From Sipunculus nudus (Eukaryota > Annelida > Sipuncula > Golfingiida > Sipunculidae): 64,000 nt of DNA. The notes beneath the pieces are model-generated. The model worked only from the letters and a program-made list of their open reading frames with translations. It had not been told where the DNA came from and made no database searches. The translations under genes were made by a program, and so were the position numbers. The DNA lies in the NCBI GenBank assembly GCA_026874595.1, contig CM049310.1, forward strand, positions 15,042,058 through 15,106,057. The letters are read 5' to 3'. Shown piece by piece: positions 36,539-47,700 of this stretch; position 1 is the stretch's first letter; every line of letters starts with the position of its first letter.

Positions 36539-37456
36539 TATATCTATGATTCAGTTTTTATCATAAACAAGCAATACTCTAAATCAAAATTAAATACAAA
36601 GCGTATGCAAGTGTATTAGGGGAAAAACTTTGTCCTGAAGCATAATATGGGATTAATGTCTATATGTCACTGAGCACACTGAGCAGTAAAAGGATCATCG
36701 TTTTACATCAATTTATCAGATTTCTTCAGACAATTTAAGAGAATTTCTTTAGAAAATTATGAATAATTTACAGATAACAGTTTACAGAAATTTATATAAA
36801 TGGAAATGAATTAAAACCGGCTGATGTGACTATTGCTTTCTATATCAAGAATCTCTATTTTACTATTTTGTGACTGTACAGTCACAAAGAATTCCTACTT
36901 CATGATTATTGAATAGCTAAAACTGTACATATGTATATGTATATATATTTATATATGCATGTATTTGATATGTGTACATGTGTTTGTGTACATATAAATA
37001 TATATTTTTGATTTAATCGGGGAATGTAAGTGTTTATGTATATACATATGTTAATATTATACGTACCTGCCATATGTATATTTGTGTAAATGTCTGTATG
37101 TTTTTTGTTCATTCATGCATTAGCATGTGTACAATTTACACGGCTTGATATAATTTGTAAAAACACAAGTAGGAGCATGAGATTATGTAAAAACTATATA
37201 TATTTTAATAAGAATTATATAAATATTCGCATTTATTTCACTATATGACTGCATGTTCTCCACCCGGCGGGCAGATATGTTGGGGTGAAAACCTATATAA
37301 TTATTAGCTATTTATGTAACATTATGTTATGTATTGATGGGATTATGTAAAGAATGTTCTGTCATTTTCACTTGTGAATTGTTAACAATGTTCCAGCTTG
37401 TCCTCTACCTGTATGTATGTGTGTATGATGTACTTTGTTTGAATAAAATAAAATCC
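33055..37456 (+). mobile_element. Decayed, rearranged Tx1-like LINE body
   Basis: Broken frames encode AP-endonuclease signatures (NIYAPNTESEQ near 33780; RRLDYFFV...SVNTDHSAI at about 34030-34145) and reverse transcriptase signatures (RNLVYRLKKIFPHIISQEQSAYV near 33430, again near 35000; GDLKQHFIDSVDH; ILGIYFSYDSD near 35670; LWNNE/PLFYKK-like text near 36250). The catalytic YADD-type motif reads FADY at 35465-35476. Stop codons and frameshifts are frequent. A block near 33164-33260 recurs at 33665-33765, and a block at 33292-33500 recurs at 34849-35070, so pieces are duplicated out of order. The 3' end may be the AATAAAATAAAA stretch near 37445. It is antisense to the host gene. Confidence 0.7.
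36460..36535. repeat. (AT)n microsatellite in the LINE remnant
   Basis: About 75 bp of AT dinucleotides with one AATA break, interrupting the 3' part of the decayed LINE. Confidence 0.95.
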
Positions 37457-38101
37457 GATTCATCTAAACCTCTGCAGCTTTAAAATGGTCTTAAGCAACA
37501 TATATATATAATATGTCACATAAACCTGAACATTATGTTTCACTGAATCACAACTTTCCGGGTAATTGTTCACAATATAGGTCAGAGTCCATCAAACTTA
37601 TCTATATAAAAAAAGTGCCAAATGACAAATGAAGGAATGGCAAAGCAAAAAATATAACAAAAAGCTCCAACATATAACAATACCACCAAAGAGTACCCAG
37701 AGGCTTTAATCTTTAAAAGATACTGACAAAATATTAAACGACAGCCAATGGCAATGCTTAGCTCTAGTTATTCGTTGAAACTAGTAAAATTTAAATGGTC
37801 TGAGACATTGGTCCCGGTAAGAATATTACCTTGCCACTTTATAAGGGACACATATAAAATATAAAATATTTTATTTACTCGGAGTTAAAACTTTATCTGG
37901 TATTATCAACAACAACCCCTGCGGAACAAGTCATATTTCTTCCTTCACATATGCTGTGGCTACACATATTCAAAAGATTTCCATCTGTGCAAATCAAAAT
38001 ATTTTCCCATGAGCTGAAGTACTTCCTCCCGTTCAAAATTCCCAGTAAGGCCAGCATGTTATGACAGATAAGGAAATAAACCGTTGAATGATAAAAGCTC
38101 C

Positions 38102-38102
<1 letters not shown>

Positions 38103-38161
<59 letters not shown>
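38103..38161. repeat. (AT)n microsatellite
   Basis: About 59 bp of pure TA dinucleotides in intron 1. Confidence 0.95.
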
Positions 38162-38163
<2 letters not shown>

Positions 38164-40619
38164 TCAGAATCAGAAATATTAAGAGCGGACCATCCAGTAT
38201 AACCTTGCGTTTGTCTAACCAGGTCACGGTTGGGGTAGTCAGCAATATATTCTACGTTTGGTTTATTGAATCAGTTATTAAAAGAACCACTAGATGGCAG
38301 AAAATATTTAAATAACATCAGTCAGGCCTGGACAACTGAACCTGGAATGAGGAAGGGACGCACTTAACGCAGCGCCACCTGTTAACACAACAGTTATTCA
38401 AATCCTGGATCGGTATTATAAGATTCAAATGTCATAAAATCGTTATTTTCCAGTAACTTTAATAGATGGGGTACTTATATGCTCATATCTAAGATTCCCT
38501 TTGTCACTGAACAGGTCATTGATCAGAGCAGTGATGTCGTAATATAGAGGGGGAGCATTGTGGCAATATATATTTGCGGTTGCACTTTAATTTACCAATG
38601 TCCTGGCCGGACTGAGTTAACCCAGCTATATTAACCCAGCTGAGATAATATCAAAGTAGCTATAGAGGTCCATAAAAAGTTTCCTTAACTGCTTACGGCT
38701 TTTATAATACCCCTCTATTAATAAAATAAGAGATACTATCAGCCCAGAATAAACATGATCTATGGTCATAGATCACTGTCGTGATCTACCTACATAGCCA
38801 GACCTTCATCATGATGACCTTCATCATATAGGTTATAATGATTATATTTATTTTTGTGCCTTATGTAATAAATCAATTCATAAACAGCATTTCTTCCTGG
38901 AAAGCATGCATTTTATGGGTATGGCTGTAATAATAGAGAGCACTTTCGTACTGTATACGGTCTGCTGATCAGGGAAACTTTGGTAAGGTGGTTGGAATGG
39001 CAATATAACATCAAAGTACTATTGACGGCTATATTTAGTAAAAAAATATTACTTTGAATATGAATGTGTCTAAATTAATGATTATATCATCATTATTCAT
39101 ACCAAAGTATTGGTATGTGTGTAATGATTCAATATAATAAAATATAGGCATCATTTAAAAGTTTCCATATAGATGTGTGTGTATGTGTGTCTTAGGATCA
39201 TTTCAGAATATCAGGCACAAGCTTCTCCGATCAAAACGAATCCGACCGATCTCCCCAGTGTGAAAGCAACTTACACGGATAAGTTTCTTCACGGACAGGT
39301 TTTGATTTGACAAATACGCTCCTACTAGCACTTGTATCCGACACACTAAAACGTGTAGTCTGAATGCGTTCGGTTCGGTGTTCGGATCAGTTTCTATATA
39401 CCAAAATGACGGCACACGTGCTTTTGATAGCAATGCTCGATGATTTTTGTAGTGTGTATTTACTATTTTCATATGTGTACGTGTGGGAAGGTTTGTTTGC
39501 TTGTGTGTAATATCATTAACCTTTTAAAAAACTTCTGTGGTAGTCGCCAATAGTCAGTGACTGCTATACGAGCCCGTTTTGATCCTCCGTGCCGTACGGC
39601 CAGAAATTTGCGCGTCCGATTGGACACCAAAAGCCGAGCGTCAGAAAGAGATTTCGAACGTCACATACGCTTAGCACCGGCTTCCGGAAAGCCCATATAT
39701 AATATTTCTCTTTCTTCCTTTTTATAATTATATAAGCTAGCGGTCTATCCATGATTCCGAAATGGACCTGTGACATTCGTGTTTTAGTATGCACGCAGAA
39801 TGGCAGCGGTGTGAGATATGAAAATTCCCACTGCGCAGACTCCGACTCACAAGAGTATATACCACTCTGCTGTTTAGGTAATTACAGTAATATTTGCCAA
39901 AACAAGTTATTCTAGCAGGTGTATATTTTATTTAATGCATGTGTTTTAAAAAAACGATGAAATACTATGTTCTACATTTATTTACGAAAATCTTCCATAT
40001 TTCAGAGTTCCGAGGAATCACAGATGCTCTGCCGCTGCAAATATCCGCTCTCGATATTCTTACTTCTGTTTGTTAGTCAAGTCATATGGTAACCCACATT
40101 TCGCAGACTCTGACACGCAAATGTACGACCCTGCTGTTCAGGGATTGTTGGAGTCAAAATCTAAACCCCCCACAATACACCGGGGCTTCTAAATACACCA
40201 GCGGCGTAGGTATAAATGTCGTGAAGAGGACAACAGAGTCCGTTCAAGTGTGTTGGATCATTTTTTTTCAAGGCAAATTACATAAACATGGTTGTTTTTG
40301 TGGTAAAGCCTTTACAGAATAAGTAATATTTTGTAAGCATGCGCATGTTGAATGTAAACAGAAAACGTTTCCTTGAAATGTATCAAATTTTAATCTAAAG
40401 TTTTACATTTGAGACAAGTAGCCCGGCCGACCCACATTGCCAAAACAGAAGAGATTCGTTTCTAGCAGAAACAATCTCAGGCGGAAGGGTGATAAAAAGA
40501 GAGCGCTTTCGAGAAAATGGTAGAAATAAACTGTCCAATAAGGGGCGGGAATGCAACACGAAGGCATTTCGAGGACAACATAAAGATGAGAATCAGACTG
40601 CGGAGAGAGTTTGGTGGCG

Positions 40620-40885
40620 AGGGGACGCCTATTTCTTCTTTCTACCCGTTCTATTCTTGTATCTATCCTCCGCTCAATGTGGAGCCCATGCTGCCATAAA
40701 AGTCGCTGTAGGGTTTATCATATTTCTTTATTTGCCTGCCGCCCATTACTCAAGAGTGGAGAGGGATCAGGACTGTGGAAGGACTCTGGCCAGATCGAGG
40801 TCTAAGCGCGGCCGGCGGTCTGATCGGGACTCGAACCCAGAAATTTGCTAACACAAGTCGCGCGCCCTACACGTGACGTCACCAG
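40620..40885 (-). mobile_element. tRNA-derived SINE-like sequence
   Basis: On the minus strand TAGGGCGCGCGACTTGTG (about 40870) resembles a tRNA D-arm plus anticodon-stem region, and GGGTTCGAGTCCC (40838-40826) is a near-perfect T-arm or B-box. Sequence after it, including TGGGCGGCAGGCAAATAAAG, looks like a SINE body. The 3' boundary is a guess. The open frame on the opposite strand (40489-40851) is best explained as an accidental reading of this element. Confidence 0.45.
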
Positions 40886-41462
40886 GCTCACAGAAATTTT
40901 ATCACCATAAATCAGAGAACCTCCATAGAGTTCATTCTATCACCGAGAGCAACTGTAGGCCAAAACTGTGGATATTAACATATATGCCAAATATTATCAA
41001 AAAACCTTCATAGGATACCAGCACTGAGTACTTCCTGCTGATCAACAGAGAAAAAAACATATATACATATGGACTGGTGACACGTATACCTAACACATTT
41101 CATGGAAATTCATCTATAACATTTAACCTTCACTGCACAGAGACATACACAGAAAAAGAGAACACGGATACTCTGGAAATCACATGATCTCCAGTGCAGA
41201 GGACAAATTAATTATACTGGTGTAACAAAGTTAAACCATAAAACGAATACAGAGATGAGCAGAAAAAAATACCATGTAGAAAATTCCTAAAATTGAAATA
41301 CGTATTTTCCTTTTCTGATGAAGATTGTGGGAATTGTCTGGATTCTAAAGACAGGATGCACGGCATATTTACGTTATAAATACTTGCCTGAAACTGTTCC
41401 AGGTACAGAGAGATGCTGCATGGAGGTTAGCAAAGGCAATATAATATAATATGCCCGTCGTT

Positions 41463-41870
41463 TGACTTTGACATCATTAAATATGCACAGATTTTGCCGT
41501 TAAGCGAACTCAGTCGGAGGTACTGTACTTGATAACACGTTTCACAGAAAATCCATCAAATTCCTTGTAAGTAATCACAGCGACAGCACAAATGATTACT
41601 ACTAATCTCTGACTTCATTTAATATTATCAATCTACTGTGACTAAAATGTGATATATACCTGATAGTATTTGGGGGGGGGGGGGGGAGACAGTGGGACTA
41701 TTCGGCGCCGAAGGCGGATAATTAGGTATGGGCTGATTTTTCCGAAATCGAATTAAGAACAGGTGTTTTATCGGTTAATATTTCCGTGGATTTAATGAAA
41801 ATCTATCACATTTTTGGTAAGTTATGATGGCCATACTGATTAGCTAAAGATATTCTGACCTTTGGCCGTA
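41463..41870. repeat. Dispersed repeat fragment
   Basis: Carries CATCATTAAATATGCACAGATTTTG-like sequence (seen in two parts), GAAAATCCATCAAATTCC and TTTTTGGTAAGTTATGATGG, all echoing the tandem element at 8221-8480. It includes a G15 run at 41672-41686. More diverged than the 8221 copies. Confidence 0.4.
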
Positions 41871-42351
41871 CGGGCGGACACAGCACATGCTATTATGCGA
41901 CTCGTCTATGAGATTGGCGTAGATAGAATGCAATTTGGCATTCAATTTAGGCAATCTCCATTGGAGGAGAGGCTGGTAGGAGTTGATCGGATTCTTTCTG
42001 TTTATCGCTCAGCACCATCCCTGTTTTCGCTAGATCTCAGATATGGCTGATATTCAAAAAGTGACCTTTGGTATAAGTAATAATCATAGGTGATAGATTT
42101 GTACCTGATATTTATTTTTATTTTCTATGACCTGAATTTAAAGTTCGTTTACACTCCAAAGCCTGTTCCCAACAAGTTTTCTAGTTTATTAAGTCCCATA
42201 TATTAGCATAACAGTGTACAATAAGACCCATTTAATTAGGATTTATGAAGTTGAGTGACTGTGGTGAGAGTGAGATACCATAATAATTTAACTCTGTAGA
42301 CCTATGAGAGAATAATGAATGTAAATGAAAATCAGTGAAGTAAATACATAC

Positions 42352-42441
42352 CGTTGTTGAAGTCCCTGAACAAGACAGTCTGATCAAAGAACAAACCACC
42401 ACCAGTGTCGCCAGACACCCTCGTATTCTGTGTGACCACAT
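42352..42441 (-). CDS. Receptor exon 1: signal peptide
   Basis: First coding exon, 30 codons from the ATG at 42441 to a donor where ACG is followed by GTATGT, phase 0. The peptide has a basic start (MWSHRIRG), a hydrophobic core (CLATLVVVCSLIRL) and a likely cleavage region at SCSG, then TSTT. This is a textbook secretory signal, and its Thr-rich end joins smoothly to QQTSTGSEK of exon 2. The linkage to exon 2, 15.6 kb away, is inferred from strand, phase and the need for a signal peptide. It could instead belong to another gene whose other exons are outside this view. Confidence 0.65.
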
Positions 42442-42455
42442 GGTTTCAAAAGTTC

Positions 42456-42468
42456 GTTGCTAGGCAAC
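42456..42468. promoter_or_regulatory. RFX X-box-like palindrome
   Basis: GTTGCTAGGCAAC is a perfect 5-bp inverted repeat around TAG and fits the RFX X-box pattern RYYNYY-N1-RRNRAC. It begins 15 bp upstream of the exon 1 ATG, which is closer than usual for a promoter site. RFX factors are known regulators of ciliary and some immune genes. Function here is speculative. Confidence 0.3.
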
Positions 42469-43345
42469 TAGTCGAAAATCTCCAGCCAACACTAGGCGAA
42501 AGTCTAACTTCCATCAAACTCCGAAAAAGTGCTAGCCAAAACAACCTGCTGTCGGCCTGCTCGCCGACATATTGTTAAATACCGCTGAACAGGCGATGTA
42601 GACTGAACTGTACCGCCAACAAGGAAGTAACTTGTTTAGATTACAGGTCAAACTCCGCTCAGACCGTACCTGAGATTGATTTGCATTAACTACCAGTGGC
42701 CTGTCGTCATATAACGCTTGATTTCGCCTCTACACGGAAGGTATTTCGACATGAACGCAAAAGGCCCATATTCTCACTCTTTATCTGTTTAGTGTGAGCC
42801 TTTCAGTATGAACTTCGACCTTCCTGCGGTATATAACTTGGATTTATAGCTCGGACTAGCGTCCCAGTCCTCTAACACTACTAGATCAATGGAGTTACGA
42901 TCATTAGTGTTATAAGCCTAGGATGATACAAGTTTAAATGAAATTATTATTTGTGTAACTCGTGTTAGCCTTCCTCCCATCCCGCCTACCATACATGGTT
43001 ACATTACGTCACATTTAACTGGAATTCCCAATACCCTTATTCGACATATACACGAGAATGATGCGCAAAATAACCCAAACAAACGCGTCACGCTTGAGCA
43101 GCTCAGGTATAATAGGTGAGATACGCGGAGCTTCTTGTTTTCACAACGTTCAGTATTCATGAACATATAGTGTACTTCGCACAGAGTTGACTAAGTCTAA
43201 GTGAAAGATTGCACACAAATATGAGAGGGTCTCGTCTGAATTCATGAGGGGCTTGTGGTACATAAAAACCCCGGGGTATTAATAGACCTGGGACTTTTAG
43301 CCTGAACCCAGCCACCGACAGAGCTCTGTTTTTATATATATAATT

Positions 43346-43348
<3 letters not shown>

Positions 43349-43389
<41 letters not shown>
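43349..43389. repeat. (AT)n microsatellite
   Basis: About 40 bp of AT dinucleotides. Confidence 0.9.
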
Positions 43390-43392
<3 letters not shown>

Positions 43393-43556
43393 TGAAACTC
43401 CTCTAAGATGGAAACTCAGAGGATTTAAAGACTTTTTTCTGGATTAGTGAATCCCCCTGTTTAGATGAGTTTGTCATTAAACATTAATTCTTCCATTAAT
43501 TTATACACTATATTTATTTTAATATACACATGCGATTGATAATAACGAAAAAAATC

Positions 43557-43557
<1 letters not shown>

Positions 43558-43607
<50 letters not shown>
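43558..43607. repeat. (AT)n microsatellite
   Basis: About 50 bp of AT dinucleotides. Confidence 0.9.
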
Positions 43608-43611
<4 letters not shown>

Positions 43612-44683
43612 GATTAGACCATTTTTAAATTTAATACAGCAATGTACTCGAAAAATTGACAATCTTCACTGTAATTATGAAAGACAAATCATAGAAAAAT
43701 ATATATCATAATAATGTAGCAAGCGATTTCCAGTTGTTGTATTGCATACCGGGCTGACCTAAGACCTTCACTCGGCAGATAAGTAATTGCTCTAAAATGC
43801 GGAACCAGGTTTTTGTGATGAGAGATGAGGTCAGATGTAAGATGAGAGAAATAAAGATATTGTTTGATTTGCAGGGGAAGTTCTTTAGCTCTGCTGAGTT
43901 ACTAGTATACTGTACAGTTATTGAATAGGACCGCCAGGGAAGTAAAATTGGTGATTAAGTTTTAAGGTTTGAATTAGCCACACTGGTCGCTTTGTATGGT
44001 GTTTTGGGATTATAAATTATTATAAATTAGTTCCAAATTTGATCGCCCGATGGTAGCATCCACGGCTATGACCGACTGCACATGCATGTTAAAAACTTGT
44101 GTTTCGCAGGCTTTCGTTATCCTTTTTGGCGTTTTATTACGTCAAGTAGGGTGGCTTTGCCTTTTTATACCTCCGCCAGATTAGGAGTTATATATAAGTA
44201 TATTGTGTATATATGTACCATCTATATAGCATATATGTGTGTACATGTGATTGTATCAGATATCATGTTCACTGTTTTTTGGGGTTTTTGGGGGGGGGGG
44301 GGATTCTATTTGTCTGCAATTTTTATTTGTTACATAGACTGTTCAAAAGCAGTATAAGTACAGTACTTGGTTTAAATACCAAGGACACCTACAGGACAAG
44401 GTTAATTTCGTATTTGAGTACCTGCACTTGACACAAACTGTTGGTTCCGCAATGCTAAACAGATGATATCTACCCATGTCAGCGCTGGAGTGTCGTAACC
44501 ATGTTGCATCTGAAACATGATGATTTCTCGGTGTCTGCTTAGGTCACCCCTTTTTGTCATCCAGCTTCCTGGGCGTGACTCTATGCAAGTTAAGGCCGGG
44601 AACCAGGATAGAATTTAAACTTTGCCTTGTGATGCAAAAATGCGAAAAAAATGCCCGTGTTCCCGGTAAGGTATAAATGTAAG

Positions 44684-44685
<2 letters not shown>

Positions 44686-44737
<52 letters not shown>
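44686..44737. repeat. (GA)n microsatellite
   Basis: About 52 bp of GA dinucleotides, followed by degenerate GGGACAGAGACAGACACAG. Confidence 0.95.
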
Positions 44738-44739
<2 letters not shown>

Positions 44740-47700
44740 CAGAGACAGACACAGACACAGAGAGGGAGCTTGAGAAAGAAAGAGTTTGTGTCATTTGTTT
44801 TCTTATGCACACATTTGTCTTTTATTCATTATTATCGTTAGTATTAAATCCCAGACCGCGAGATTTATAATGATTTTCTGAAAGGTTGTTTGGTTTGTAA
44901 GTCATCAACTTTATGTAAACAGTTTAAAAAAATGTTTGATGAATTTGTGTGGTTGGTTCAATATTTTTTTCCCAGAGTCGGTAAAACAAAGTTTCTCGAC
45001 AGACGTAAAAATCATATTGAGTTACGGGACACTTGATAAAAAGAACATCATAGGGAATTGGCGTTTTACCCAATCACAGGAGGCTTTATCACGTGATGTG
45101 CACTGCACACAGGGTATATCCCGTGGGCTTTTATATGTGACTTGGACTATCATAGAACACAATAGAGACAACACAGGTAACTGTCGGTTTATCATCTTAC
45201 TCACCATAAAAGACAAAGACTGTATACAAGTAACACCCTTAACACGTACTATAGGTTGAACGCTAAAAATGAACAAAGCCGAGCAGATTGACATTTACAG
45301 TGTTTTGTTTTACTTTTATAGTTTGTATACGTTTGATTGCTTGAATATTTCTAATGGATATAATAAAAACATAAATATGTATTTAAATAAGTTGAATCTG
45401 TTGGTTCTTATTATAAATGTGTATTTATAGTTTAGCACACAAGATATCATTATATAGGTTGAACTCTACCAAGGTGGGCTCTGCCTGTGTACTTTACCAA
45501 CCAAAATGGGCTCTGCCTGTGTCCTTTATCTAACCAGATGGGCTCTGCCTGGATACTTAATTTACTAAGATGTATTTTGCCTGTGTACTTTATCTACCCA
45601 GATGGACTCTGCATGTGTACTTTATCAACCCAGACGGACTCTGCCTGTGCACTTAATCTACCCAGATGGACTCTACCTGTGTACTTTATCAACCCAGATG
45701 GACTTTGCCTGTGTACTTTATCTACCCAGATGGACTCTGCCTGTGTACCTTATCTTCTCAGATGGATTCTGCCTGTGTACTTTATCAACCAAGATGGGCT
45801 CTGCCTGTGTACTTTATTTACCCAGATGGACTCAGCCTGTGTACCTATCTACCAAGATGGACTCTGCCGCTGTACTTTATCTACCCAGATGGACTCTGCC
45901 TGTGTACTTTATCAACCCAGATGGACTATGCCTGTGTACTTTATCATCTCATATGGACTCTGCCTGTGTACTTTATCTACCCAGATGGACTCTGCCTGTG
46001 TTTTATCTACCCAGATGGACTCTGTTTATGTACTTTATCATCCAAAATGGACTCTTCCTGTGTACTTTATCTACCAAGATTGGCTCTGCCTGTGTACTTT
46101 ATCTACCCAGATGGACTCTGCCTGTGAACTTTATCTACCCAGATGGACTCTGCCTGTGAACTTTATCTACCAGGATTGGCTCTGCCTGTGTACTTTATCT
46201 ACCCAGATGGACTCTGCCTGTGTACTGTATCTACCCAGATGGACTCTTCCTGTGAACTTTATCTACCCAGATGGACTCTGCCTGTGAACTTTATCTACCC
46301 AGATGGACTCTGCCTGTGTACTTTATCTACCAGGATTGGCTCTGCCTGTGTACTTTATCTACCCAGATGGGCTCTGCCTGTGTACTTTATCTACCAAGAT
46401 TGGCTCTGCCTGTGTACTTTATCTACCCAGATGGACTCTGCCTGTGAACTTTATCTACCAGGATTGGCTCTGCCTGTGTACTTTATCAATCCAGATGGCT
46501 CTGCCGTTGTTTCTTATTTACCTAGATGGACTCTGCCTGTGTACTCTATCTACCAAGATTTGCTCTGCCTGTGTACTTTATCTACCCAAATGGACTCTGC
46601 CTGTGTACTTTATCTACCCAGATGGACTCTTCCTGTGAACTTTATCTACCAGGATTGGCTCTGCCTGTGTACTTTATCAATCCAGATGGCTCTGCCGTTG
46701 TTTCTTATTTACCTAGATGGACTCTGCCTGTGTACTTTATCTACCAAGATTTACTCTGCCTGTGTACTTTATCTAACCAGATGGACTCTGCCTGTGTACT
46801 TTATCTACCCAAATGGACTCTGCCTTTGTACTTTATCAACCCAGACGGACTCTTCCTGTGAACTTTATCTACCAGGATTGGCTCTGCCTGTGTACTTTAT
46901 CAATCCAGATGGCTCTGCCGTTGTTTCTTATTTACCTAGATGGACTCTGCCTGTGTACTTTATCTACCAAGATTTGCTCTGCCTGTGTACTTTATCTACC
47001 AAAATAGACTCTGCCTGTGTACTTTATCTACCCAGATGGACTCTGCCTGTGTACCTTATCTACCCAGATGGACTCTGCCTGTGTACCTTATCTACCCAGA
47101 TGGACTCTGCCTGTGTAATTTATCTACCAAGATTGACTCTGCCCGTGTACTTTATCTACCCAGATGGACTCTGCCGGTGTACTGTATCTACCCAGATGGA
47201 CTCTGCCTGTGTACTTTATCTACCCAGATGGACTCTGCCTGTGTACCTTATCTACCCAGATGGACTCTGCCCGTGTACCTTATCTACCCAGATGGATTCT
47301 GCCTGTGTAATTTATCTACCAAGATTGACTCTGCCTGTGTACTTTATCTACCCAGATGGACTCTGCCTGTGTACCTTATCTACCCAGATGGACTCTGCCT
47401 GTGTACCTTATCTACCCAGATGGACTCTGCCTGTGTAATTTATCTACCAAGATTGACTCTGCCTGTGTACTTTATCTACCCAGATGGACTCTGCCTGTGT
47501 ACTTTATCTACCCAGATGGACTCTGCCTGTGTACCATATCTACCCAGATGGACTCTGCCCATGTACCTTATCTACCCAGATGGACTCTACCTGTGTACTT
47601 TATCAACCCAGATTGGCTCTGTCTGTGTACTTTATCTACCCAGATGGACTCTGCCTGTGTAATTTATCTACCAAGATGGTCTCTGCCTGTGTACCTATCT

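Larger units (their letters stand above)
26730..42351 (-). other. Intron 1, about 15.6 kb
   Basis: The large first intron separates the signal-peptide exon from the ectodomain exon. It holds a decayed LINE on the plus strand (32638-37456), AT tracts at 30143-30203, 36460-36535 and 38103-38161, a SINE-like sequence near 40885, a dispersed repeat near 41463 and a G15 tract at 41672-41686. The span 26730-32637 shows only short unsupported open frames. Additional small phase-0 exons inside cannot be excluded. Confidence 0.55.
42469..45463. other. Upstream region, no gene seen
   Basis: The 5' flank of the receptor gene should hold its promoter, but no clear core element is identified. It also contains AT tracts at 43349-43389 and 43558-43607, a G13 tract at 44290-44302 and a (GA)n tract at 44686-44737. 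Open frames around 44082-45294 show simple-repeat or chance translations only. Confidence 0.5.

Noticed and set aside
39203-39472. Minus-strand open frame of 89 residues
   Set aside because: No recognisable domain, no splice context with the receptor gene, no repeat of its motifs. Probably chance.
40489-40851. Plus-strand open frame of 120 residues
   Set aside because: Its C-terminal part is the antisense of a tRNA-like T-arm in a SINE-like element, and the DSNPEIC-type ending is a usual by-product of such sequences.
44544-44812. Minus-strand frames with Ser-Leu runs
   Set aside because: Produced by the (GA)n microsatellite at 44686-44737.
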